64,000 nucleotides of DNA from an uncultured Clostridia bacterium (GTDB taxonomy: Bacteria; Bacillota; Clostridia; Christensenellales; Pumilibacteraceae). Position 1 is the stretch's first letter. Each line of letters starts with the position of its first letter. Where the stretch lies: the NCBI GenBank assembly GCA_944362615.1, contig CALVTM010000002.1:229453-293452 (forward strand), read 5' to 3'. The translations under genes and the position numbers were made by a program. This document shows positions 51,640 through 59,766 of the stretch, piece after piece. The notes below the pieces were generated by a model. The model made no database searches and had not been told where the DNA came from. It saw only the letters and a program-made list of their open reading frames with translations.

Positions 51640-54600
51640 TTACGCGGCACTTATGCCGTATTCACACAAAAATTTTACCAGTCTGTTTCCCGTCGGGAAT
51701 ATTATGGACAGCTTTTCGTCCATTTTCATTACTCCGCCCGCGCGTTCCGCTTTTTTCACAAAATCGGACGGAACATCCTTTGCCAGCCGGAATACTACCG
51801 AGCTCCGCCCGCGCATGAGCGTTACTTCGTCTGCCCCGGCATCCGCCGCCCTGTTCTTTACGAGAGCTACGGTGAGCAGGTTCACGACTTCGTCCGGCGG
51901 CGCTCCGTATATGTCACGCATCGTGTTTATCATACGGCGCAGATCGTTCATGCTGTCTATGCGGGATATATTGCCGTACTGACGCACTCTCCACTCTTCA
52001 TCCGTAACGTACTTTTCGGGTATATAAGCGTTGTATTCCGTCTTTACGACAACTTCCTTACGTTCCTTGATCTCTCCGCCCGAGCTCTCCGCTATGACTT
52101 CGCGCAGCAGCTTCATGTACGTATCGTATCCCACTGCTTCCATATGCCCGTGCTGTTCACGACCGAGCACATTGCCCGCTCCGCGCAGTTCAAGATCACG
52201 CATCGCAAGCATAAATCCTGAACCCAGCTCCTTGCACTGCATGATAGCGTCCAGCCGCTGCATCGCTATATCCGTCACTTGTTTGTTTGAGTCGTAAGTA
52301 AAGTACGCGGACGCCAGTCGGTTGCTACGTCCTATCCTGCCGCGCATCTGGTACATCTGACTCAGACCGAATGTATCCGAATTTATGACCACCATCGTGT
52401 TTGCGCGCGGTATGTCTATTCCGTTCTCTATTATCGTCGTCGCTATGAGCACGTCCGTCTTACCGTCCGCAAAGTCGCTTATGACTTTCTCCGCGTTCTC
52501 CGCGCTCATCTGTCCGTGTACCACTCCTATCTTCAGATCGGGTACGAGTCTGCTCGTCTTTTCGGCAAAAGAGTCTATGCCGCCCACACGGTTGAATACT
52601 ACAAACGACTGTCCGCCGCGCGAGTATTCGCGCATAAGAGCGTCCGCAAGAAGTCCGTCGCTGTATTCGGATACAAATGTCTGCACGGGAAGCCGCTCAA
52701 AGGGCGGCGTCTGCAACATGGATATATCGCGTATGCCCGTCAGGCTCATATGCAGGGTGCGCGGAATGGGCGTTGCGGAAAGCGTAAGTACGTTCACCTT
52801 TTCACGCATCTCCTTAAGGTGCTCCTTCTGCCCGACGCCGAAACGCTGCTCTTCGTCAAGTATGAGCAGACCGAGATCCGCAAACTTAACCCCCTTGCCG
52901 AGCAGCTTATGCGTTCCGCAAACCATATCTATCTTTCCCTCTTCAAGGGCTTTCAGCGTTTCTTTCGCACCCGATTCACCGGAAAGCCTGGACAGCATCG
53001 CTACGCGCACCCCAAAACTTTCCATGCGCTTTACCGCCGTCTTATAGTGCTGGAGCGCAAGCAATGTCGTCGGGCACAGGAACGCTACCTGCTTGCCTTC
53101 CGCAATGACACGGTAGGCTGCGCGGAGCGCCACTTCGGTCTTGCCGAACCCCACATCTCCGCAAAGCAGTCTGTCCATTATTTTGCCCTTTGCCAGATCG
53201 GATAAAATATCCTCCGTCGCCGCCGTCTGATCCGCGGTGTCCATATGCGGAAACGCCGAAATAAAATCATCCATGAGCGCGGGCTCCGGTACGTATACGT
53301 ATCCTTTGCCCGCCGCACGTTTGCCGTACAGACGCACAAGGTCTACGCTCATTTCCTTTATCGACTTCTTGACCTTTTCTTTGAGTCTTGCGAACTGTCC
53401 GCCGCCCAGTCTGCTCAGCCGCGGCTCTGCACCGGCATATGAATACCTTGAAAGGCTGTCAAGATTCTCTACGGGAAGGTACAGTTTATCCCCTTCCGCA
53501 TATCCGATTATAACATAATCATGAGCGGCTCCGCTGAAGTCCAGCCGCTCTATCGCCAGACACTTGCCCACACCGTGAGTATCATGCACGACGTACTCCC
53601 CGACTCCGGGAAGCGGCATGACGTCTCTGCGCCGCTGAGAACGCGTGGGCTTATACTTGGGTATAAGCGAGCCTGTGCCGATGAATACCTGACGGCATTC
53701 GTGCAGTATAAAACCGGACGGAAGTATCCCGTCTATTATCTCCACTCTGCCGCCGCTCTTGTCCGCACTGCCGAACGGTATCCCCTTTCCCGTAAGAAAA
53801 TCGTACAGTTTTGCAGCCGTGTCCTGGTTCCCCGCGAACAGACTTACTTCATAACCGCCGCGCAGCCAGTTCTTTATATCCCCGGCAAGAAGTTCGTAAT
53901 CGCGCGAATAATCGGGAACGGGCGAATCGCTGAGCTCGATAACGACGTCCGTTTTACAGAACCTGTTCGCGGACATTCCGGTGTGGAATACCGTCATGCC
54001 TCCGCTGAAAGCGAAAGCCTCGCTTATGTGTGCTATCTGTCTTTCGCTTCCGGGCAGCGCGTCGCCCGAACGCATGAGTACGTCCAGCCGTCCGCTATGC
54101 TCTTTGCGCAGAAGCTCTGCACCGTCCCAGCACATTTTCGCATTCCCTATCACCGCATGGTAACCGCTCATGAATTCTGCAAACGGCACGCATCCGAGAT
54201 ACGGTTTAAGAAACGGCACGTCCGGACGGCACGACTCTGTCCTGATGTCCAGCTCACCGAGTAGCGCGGTGAAATGAGCGTAAGCGTCCGGAGACAGCTT
54301 CTCAGCCTCTTTACGCACCTGCTTCATTGCGCGCTTACCCTCTTCTTCGGTATAATAGCAACAGCCGAAAGGAGCTATGAATACCTCGTCCGCTTTTCCG
54401 GAAGTGACCTGCTCTTCCGGGTCTATACGCCGCAGGCTCCCTATCACGTCAAAGTCGATCACGACTCTGCAGTATTCGTCCATTCCCACGGGGGAGATAT
54501 CCACGATGTCTCCGCGAATGGCAAACTGCGCCTTACCGTCCAGCTGAGACACGCGGCGATAACCTGCCGCAAGCAGTTTTCCGGCAAGCGACTGCGGATC

Positions 54601-55017
54601 GCACGCATCTCCGGCGCGCAAGGTAAACGTACGCTTCCGCACTTCTTCCCGGTCGGGATACAGCTGCATCGCGGCTTCCGTGAACGTCACTACGCGCTTT
54701 GCTCCCGCCGCTATCCGAGCTATCGCTTCCGAGCGCGCGTAATCGTTATCCCCCATGCGCTCAAGAGCGAACCCTACACTGTCACTCTCCGCCGGAAGAA
54801 AGACCACGTCGTCTGCAAAGCTGTGCACAAACTCGTACGCTTCACGAGCGGCGACATAGTCCGTTTCTATCAGTACCGCTTTGCCGAGCAGGGTGAACAG
54901 CGCCCATTTCGCAGTTTTTCCCACGCCGAAAACGGAGACGTTTTTCCCGGAGGCAACGTCCCCTGTCATTGCGGCTATCTTGCCGCACGGCTTTATCGGT
55001 GTGTCGTTTTCAACCAT
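51640..55017 (-). CDS. mfd: Transcription-repair coupling factor Mfd
   Basis: 1125-residue superfamily 2 translocase that removes stalled RNA polymerase and recruits UvrA. The N-terminal UvrB-like part contains FGVGKTAKWALF. The RNA polymerase interacting domain carries GEYVVHDTHGVGKC. The motor has LLCGDVGFGKTEVALRAAY (Walker A, near residue 620) and LLILDEEQRFGVGQKEHLK (DEEQ). QMRGRIGRSNRLASAYF is motif VI. The TRCF domain closes the protein. It overlaps pth by 25 nt and has no clear ribosome binding site, so it is probably translated by coupling. Confidence 0.95.
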   Translation of the reverse strand: MVENDTPIKPCGKIAAMTGDVASGKNVSVFGVGKTAKWALFTLLGKAVLIETDYVAAREAYEFVHSFADDVVFLPAESDSVGFALERMGDNDYARSEAIARIAAGAKRVVTFTEAAMQLYPDREEVRKRTFTLRAGDACDPQSLAGKLLAAGYRRVSQLDGKAQFAIRGDIVDISPVGMDEYCRVVIDFDVIGSLRRIDPEEQVTSGKADEVFIAPFGCCYYTEEEGKRAMKQVRKEAEKLSPDAYAHFTALLGELDIRTESCRPDVPFLKPYLGCVPFAEFMSGYHAVIGNAKMCWDGAELLRKEHSGRLDVLMRSGDALPGSERQIAHISEAFAFSGGMTVFHTGMSANRFCKTDVVIELSDSPVPDYSRDYELLAGDIKNWLRGGYEVSLFAGNQDTAAKLYDFLTGKGIPFGSADKSGGRVEIIDGILPSGFILHECRQVFIGTGSLIPKYKPTRSQRRRDVMPLPGVGEYVVHDTHGVGKCLAIERLDFSGAAHDYVIIGYAEGDKLYLPVENLDSLSRYSYAGAEPRLSRLGGGQFARLKEKVKKSIKEMSVDLVRLYGKRAAGKGYVYVPEPALMDDFISAFPHMDTADQTAATEDILSDLAKGKIMDRLLCGDVGFGKTEVALRAAYRVIAEGKQVAFLCPTTLLALQHYKTAVKRMESFGVRVAMLSRLSGESGAKETLKALEEGKIDMVCGTHKLLGKGVKFADLGLLILDEEQRFGVGQKEHLKEMREKVNVLTLSATPIPRTLHMSLTGIRDISMLQTPPFERLPVQTFVSEYSDGLLADALMREYSRGGQSFVVFNRVGGIDSFAEKTSRLVPDLKIGVVHGQMSAENAEKVISDFADGKTDVLIATTIIENGIDIPRANTMVVINSDTFGLSQMYQMRGRIGRSNRLASAYFTYDSNKQVTDIAMQRLDAIMQCKELGSGFMLAMRDLELRGAGNVLGREQHGHMEAVGYDTYMKLLREVIAESSGGEIKERKEVVVKTEYNAYIPEKYVTDEEWRVRQYGNISRIDSMNDLRRMINTMRDIYGAPPDEVVNLLTVALVKNRAADAGADEVTLMRGRSSVVFRLAKDVPSDFVKKAERAGGVMKMDEKLSIIFPTGNRLVKFLCEYGISAA

Positions 55018-55529
55018 TCGATAGCTTTGTCGGCCGCTTCCTTTGCCGCGCCGCCGATGAGCACACGGTCTTCATCCGTTATATTCATCAGCACATATGC
55101 GACAAGCGGAATGTTATCGGGCACCTTTCCCGTACCCACTCTCAGCCGCGCGAATTCTCCGCCGCCGAGAGAGGATATTATATCCCTCATACCGTTATGC
55201 GTTCCCGCGCTGCCGCGTTCGCGATAACGGAAAGTACCCTTTTCTATGTCTATATCGTCATATATGACGAGAAGATCGGACGGAGCAGCTCTGTACCTGC
55301 CGAGCAGCTGTTTCACTGCCTTTCCGCTGAGGTTCATGAACGTCTGCGGTTTGGCAAGTACTACGCGCTCTCCGCCAATGTTTTTGACTCCGGTCAGACT
55401 GTCGCACTCGGGATCGTCAACGGTTATTCCCAGGCGATCGGCTATTATATCCAGAGTAAGAAAACCCACGTTGTGATAAGTATATGCGTACTTATCACCG
55501 GGGTTGCCCAGCCCGACTATTATTTTCAT
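54993..55529 (-). CDS. pth: Peptidyl-tRNA hydrolase
   Basis: 178-residue Pth that recycles tRNA from stalled peptidyl-tRNA. MKIIVGLGNPGDKYAYTYHNVGF holds the conserved Asn and catalytic His. PQTFMNLSGKAV, VIYDDIDIEKG and GSAGTHNGMRDII are the other family motifs. It lies 1 nt after the DUF1858 gene and overlaps mfd, so the three form one operon. Confidence 0.96.
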   Translation of the reverse strand: MKIIVGLGNPGDKYAYTYHNVGFLTLDIIADRLGITVDDPECDSLTGVKNIGGERVVLAKPQTFMNLSGKAVKQLLGRYRAAPSDLLVIYDDIDIEKGTFRYRERGSAGTHNGMRDIISSLGGGEFARLRVGTGKVPDNIPLVAYVLMNITDEDRVLIGGAAKEAADKAIEWLKTTHR

Positions 55530-55530
55530 G

Positions 55531-55728
55531 TCACGCCTTTTCGCAAAGAGCGTTCAGAGAAGCAAGAAGAGCCGCAAGATCTATGCCGTGTACTTCGGCA
55601 GCCTGCTCAACAGTCTCTCCGTGAGCTATGGCGCATCCGAGGCAGTGCATTCCGTATTCCATGAATACAGGCGCACAGTCGGGTACGGCGTCTATTACTT
55701 CCTTTATCGTCATGTCCTTCGTTACCAT
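55531..55728 (-). CDS. DUF1858 small redox-disulfide protein
   Basis: 65-residue protein matching DUF1858: KDMTIKEVIDAVPDCAPVF, then MHCLGCAIAHGETVEQAAEVHGID with the CxxC pair (about residues 29-32). The family is annotated as hybrid-cluster-associated redox-disulfide proteins; its role is unknown. GGAGGAAATAAAC precedes the ATG. It is the first gene of a unit with pth and mfd and has a sigma-A promoter. Confidence 0.85.
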   Translation of the reverse strand: MVTKDMTIKEVIDAVPDCAPVFMEYGMHCLGCAIAHGETVEQAAEVHGIDLAALLASLNALCEKA

Positions 55729-55783
55729 GTTTATTTCCTCCGGGTCATTACCCTGTCAGTATTCGGATCTCTCCGTGTGTATT

Positions 55784-55812
55784 ATTCTAATCAACCACGA
55801 TAAAAATGTCAA
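55784..55812 (-). promoter_or_regulatory. Sigma-A promoter of the DUF1858-pth-mfd unit
   Basis: On the minus strand TTGACA, 17 bp spacer, TAGAAT; leader about 50 nt. Confidence 0.78.
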
Positions 55813-55865
55813 GCGTTTATCATAATCGCCCGCCCTCACGAATATTATAGGCGCGGAGGCTGTAT

Positions 55866-56561
55866 ATGAAAATAAGTGAACTAATCGGCAGTCAGGTGCT
55901 CTCGCTGTCGGGAGCTAAAATTTGCGGCGTCGTCTGCGGCGTGCGCCTTTCGGATAACCTTACGCGGGTCAAGACCGCCGAGGTCTTTATGAGCGATGAT
56001 GATGACTGCGAACGCAAGTTCATTGATATACGCAAGATACGCTCGGTAGGAGCGGATACCGTCATTATCATGAACGACGGAGCTCTCGCTCCCGATTGTC
56101 CCGAATATACCCGCTCTCCTATCAATCTGCCCGCATATTCCGAATCGGGCGAACCGCTCGGCCGCATCACCGATCTTATTGTATCCGACGATAAATTCAC
56201 GATCACATCGATCTGCACGGCGGAAGGTACTTTCTCGATTAACGACGTACTCAGCCGCAGTGACGAGCTCATTGTTTTCCGTCTGCCCGGTTCACGCACG
56301 CGCGTCACTTCCTCTAAAACGAGAGTTCCCGCTCCACGCGCCTCGCTTGCTCCGTCGGACAGAGTGACAGTGCAATCCGTCCCGGAAACTCCGTACAGAT
56401 ACTCGTTCCTCGTCGGCAAACGCCCTGCCTCGGACGTATCCGACACTTCGGGCAGACGCATCGCTTATGCCGGTGATATCATCACACGCGCGGTCATCGA
56501 CGACGCGCGCAGGCGCGGAGCAATAGTGCGTCTGACGGAAAGCTGTATCACAGAGTCATAA
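55866..56561 (+). CDS. PRC-barrel domain protein, unknown function
   Basis: 231-residue protein with two PRC-barrel-like beta modules: MKISELIGSQVLSLSGAKICG at the start and SGEPLGRITDLIVSDDKFTI near residue 95. A basic Arg/Ser linker follows, and then a C-terminal part (AGDIITRAVIDDARRRGAIVRL) of the kind seen in other PRC proteins. PRC barrels bind RNA or proteins (as in RimM and photosynthetic reaction centre H subunits). GGAGG lies 7-8 nt before the ATG. Its end overlaps the convergent addA by 14 nt. Confidence 0.72.
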   Translation: MKISELIGSQVLSLSGAKICGVVCGVRLSDNLTRVKTAEVFMSDDDDCERKFIDIRKIRSVGADTVIIMNDGALAPDCPEYTRSPINLPAYSESGEPLGRITDLIVSDDKFTITSICTAEGTFSINDVLSRSDELIVFRLPGSRTRVTSSKTRVPAPRASLAPSDRVTVQSVPETPYRYSFLVGKRPASDVSDTSGRRIAYAGDIITRAVIDDARRRGAIVRLTESCITES

Positions 56562-59500
56562 AGCGGCATTCATCTATCAGATACGCGCGGGCGCGCGCTA
56601 CTTTTTTACCAAGCAGTTTTTCCACAGCCATTGCGTATATACCGAGCTGATGGCTGTATTTCTCCTTGCGGGCGGCGTTTATGCCGCCCGTTTTGTAGTC
56701 CACGATCTCGCACTCGTCGCCGCGCATTATTATCACGTCGATCACACCCTGCACGATAAGTCCTTTGCGCTCGCCAAGCAGTTCGCTGTCCGTTCTGAGT
56801 ATGAACGGTTGTTCGCGATAGGTCTCCGCACCCTGCGTTATCCCGCGCATAGCAGATATTGCCGCGTCCAGTTTTTTCATGTCGATCAGTCCGAAATCCG
56901 GAACACACGATGCAAGCCGCGCCGCCTGCTGATCCGCCGTAAGCGAATAATCAGCCTGCTCGAGCGCCGCATGATATGCCGTTCCACGGCGCATCGCTTC
57001 GCCTGCTCCCTCTCCCTCGTATTCCGCACCGGTAAGCGTTCTCACGCCGAGCGCCGCATCCTCTGTCGGCATTACTTCGGCTATAAGTCCGGTAACAGTC
57101 TTCTTTATATCCGACGGCGGCATATCCTTTCCCGCCGACAGCATACCGCGCATGCTTCCGAGAATATCATCTTCGGCTTCCGGTGCCTTTTTCGGAATAA
57201 ATTCCCCTGTCGTTTCATGCGGCGGCTCCTTTACTCCGTAGACATTTGCGACAGGCGCTATCAATGCCGCGAAAGATGTGGCGTTCTCGGGTTCCGTGAT
57301 CTTATCTTCATTCAGACATGACTCCGGAAGCGGAATTATGAGCTTTTTCCGGGCGCGCGTCATTGCCACGTAGAGTATGCGCATTTCCTCTTCCTTTGAT
57401 GCCTTTTCCCGTTTCGCCTTAATCGACAGCAGCAGTTTTGACGGTACGCTTTCCCCTGTCGCCGAACATCTTGATTCTATTCCTATGCCGAGTTCGTCAT
57501 CCGTCCGCACCAAACTGACTCCGCCGCTCTTTCTGCCCGAGTCGTCCTTCTTATACTGTTTGCATGTGTCGCAAAGCACCACGACCGGAAACTCCAGACC
57601 TTTGGATGCGTGTACCGTCATAACGCGGACGCTGCCCGACGGAATGACCTTATCTTTATCGTCGGCAAGATCGGGAAGCTGCGCAAGAAAGTCCGCAAGC
57701 GAACCGTTGAAGTCGCTTGCTTTTTTCAGCAGTCTGCCGAGTGAATCCGCATTCGCTCCGCCCGAGGGCAGCGCAAGTGCAGCGGCGAACAGTCTGTTTT
57801 CACTCGTTATCACGCCCGCAAACTCACCTACGCGCATGACCCTTGAAAGACCGGCATACCTTTCAAGCCTGGCAAGCAGAGCCTCTGCCTTTTCGTTGCC
57901 GCTTTCAGCATACCTGCATACACAGTCGTAAAAATATTTTTCATCCGGATATGCCGCGCGTATAAGCGCAAGCTCGTTTTCGTCAAACCCGCCTATCGGC
58001 GACAGCATCACGGATACAAGAGATACGTCATCGTAAAAATTATCCGCAAGACGAAGCGCGGAGATAAGCAGTTTGTTAGCGCGCCCGCTCATAAGAGACG
58101 TACCGTCCGCTATCGTAACCGGCAATCCTGCGGCACGCAGTCCCGAAGTGACTTTCTTTACCTTTTCGCTTTTCCGGCGGTATATTATCGCTATATCTTC
58201 GTAGTTATAGCCCTCGTCGCTTATCAGTGACACAACACGCCTGATTATTGCATCCACTTCTCCGTCGCAGTCATCGTTCTTCTCGGACGGCACGTCATCT
58301 TTTACCGCGTAAACTTCGGAAAAATCAGTCTTTACGGACGGAGTGCGCTTATCACTGAAACGGAACAGCTCCACGCTGCCGTCAGCCGGACAGTCCTTTA
58401 CTGCGAACATCCCTTCCGCGCTGTAGTCAATCTCCCCGAATTCCTCTGTCATCGCGCGCTCGAATACCTTGTTGCAGAACGTAAGTATGCCGTTTTCACT
58501 GCGGTAATTTGCGTTGAGCTCCACTGTGCCGCCACTGTCGGAAAGCTCTTCTTTTTTGTGTAAGAACGCCTTCGGTTCACAATTCCGGAAAGCATATATG
58601 CTCTGCTTTACATCGCCGACAAAGAACAGATTGTCCCTGCCGAGCCGCGTTATTATGCTCTCCTGAAGAGGATTTATGTCCTGCGACTCGTCAATGAACA
58701 CATAGTCCAGCAAGCCGCGTATCTTATCCCCTTCCTCGCTGTCAAGTATTTTCAGAACGCGGCGCTGGACATCCGAAAAGTCCAGCTTGCCCTTTTCCCG
58801 CTTCTTCTCGTCGTATAGTTCCAGAGCGCGAAGCGCTATCGCTGACAGCTTTTTTGCGGAGCGCTGCGCCCAATCGTCACGAGCAGGAGCTATCATGTCG
58901 AGATACTCACGCGCCGCGCTTACCTTGTCCTTTGCCGCCGAACGCAAGGCTTTGAGGGTTTCGCTCTTGCGCAGTCCGCCCGCCGGCATGGACCACTTTT
59001 CATCAGTTTCGCCGCGCAGATGACCGTAGAGTTCGTCTACGAACCTGCCCGCATCTTTCACACCGTCCGACGCAAGCGCCTGCTCGAAGCGCAGGATCGC
59101 ACGCTTCGCGGCGTTACTCAGTGCGTCAGCTTTGCGCTCCATCGGAAGTCTGCCCTCTTCGGTATCATACGCGTTTGCACAGTTTTCCAGCCACTCGACC
59201 TGGTCCGCCCGAACGGACGCAAAATTCAGCATTTCCGCAACCGTTTTGCGAAGATCGTCGTTTCGCCTGTTCCTGACAAAGCACGCGCAAAGTTCTATGT
59301 ACTCGTCATCCAGACGCGCTTCCTCTTCATCGAATGCATCGGCTACGCTCTCGTTTATCCATAAAGCGCTCTCCGATCCGTCCGCTATGTCAAACGCGGG
59401 ATCATCTCCGCAGACGTAAAAATATTTACGCGCTATGCGCTGGCACCATTTATCCATCGTGCAGATATTGGCTGACGGCAGCTTGTCGAGCTCGGAAAGG

Positions 59501-59766
59501 TATTTCGCATCGCGGGTCTCGGCATACTTTTCACGAAGTTTGCGCGCAAGCTTTACGCGCATATCGTCAGCCGCACTTACCGTGAATGTGGATATCAGCA
59601 TGCGGTCTATGCTGCAGCCGTTATCGATCAGTCTTAGAACTCTGCCGAGCATAACCGTCGTCTTGCCGCTGCCGGCGCTCGCGCTCACAAGCAGATCGCC
59701 GCCGTTGTAGTACACCGCCTTTTCCTGCTCCGGATTCCATTTAAACTTAGCCTTATCGTCCGACAT
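56548..59766 (-). CDS. addA: ATP-dependent helicase/nuclease subunit A
   Basis: 1072-residue UvrD-like helicase with C-terminal RecB-family nuclease, the AddA half of the AddAB double-strand-break repair enzyme. The Walker A motif LLVSASAGSGKTTVMLGRV lies near residue 28, DYVFIDESQDINPLQ is the Walker B/motif II, and VMTVHASKGLEFPVV is motif V. The nuclease motif CEIVDYKTGGINA lies near the C-terminus. The ATG at 59766 has AAGGAGGG 7 nt upstream and overlaps the addB end by 14 nt. It is shorter than B. subtilis AddA (1232). Confidence 0.94.
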   Translation of the reverse strand: MSDDKAKFKWNPEQEKAVYYNGGDLLVSASAGSGKTTVMLGRVLRLIDNGCSIDRMLISTFTVSAADDMRVKLARKLREKYAETRDAKYLSELDKLPSANICTMDKWCQRIARKYFYVCGDDPAFDIADGSESALWINESVADAFDEEEARLDDEYIELCACFVRNRRNDDLRKTVAEMLNFASVRADQVEWLENCANAYDTEEGRLPMERKADALSNAAKRAILRFEQALASDGVKDAGRFVDELYGHLRGETDEKWSMPAGGLRKSETLKALRSAAKDKVSAAREYLDMIAPARDDWAQRSAKKLSAIALRALELYDEKKREKGKLDFSDVQRRVLKILDSEEGDKIRGLLDYVFIDESQDINPLQESIITRLGRDNLFFVGDVKQSIYAFRNCEPKAFLHKKEELSDSGGTVELNANYRSENGILTFCNKVFERAMTEEFGEIDYSAEGMFAVKDCPADGSVELFRFSDKRTPSVKTDFSEVYAVKDDVPSEKNDDCDGEVDAIIRRVVSLISDEGYNYEDIAIIYRRKSEKVKKVTSGLRAAGLPVTIADGTSLMSGRANKLLISALRLADNFYDDVSLVSVMLSPIGGFDENELALIRAAYPDEKYFYDCVCRYAESGNEKAEALLARLERYAGLSRVMRVGEFAGVITSENRLFAAALALPSGGANADSLGRLLKKASDFNGSLADFLAQLPDLADDKDKVIPSGSVRVMTVHASKGLEFPVVVLCDTCKQYKKDDSGRKSGGVSLVRTDDELGIGIESRCSATGESVPSKLLLSIKAKREKASKEEEMRILYVAMTRARKKLIIPLPESCLNEDKITEPENATSFAALIAPVANVYGVKEPPHETTGEFIPKKAPEAEDDILGSMRGMLSAGKDMPPSDIKKTVTGLIAEVMPTEDAALGVRTLTGAEYEGEGAGEAMRRGTAYHAALEQADYSLTADQQAARLASCVPDFGLIDMKKLDAAISAMRGITQGAETYREQPFILRTDSELLGERKGLIVQGVIDVIIMRGDECEIVDYKTGGINAARKEKYSHQLGIYAMAVEKLLGKKVARARAYLIDECRFMTL

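Noticed and set aside
48970..52221. A 1083-codon open frame on the plus strand opposite the PrsA-like gene and part of hisC and mfd
   Set aside because: It lies fully antisense to three recognisable genes, has no domain or ribosome binding site, and its composition is that of a reverse-strand shadow in a codon-biased genome.
54274..55227. A 317-codon plus-strand frame opposite mfd and pth
   Set aside because: Antisense to well-supported genes with clear motifs; no start signal or domain.
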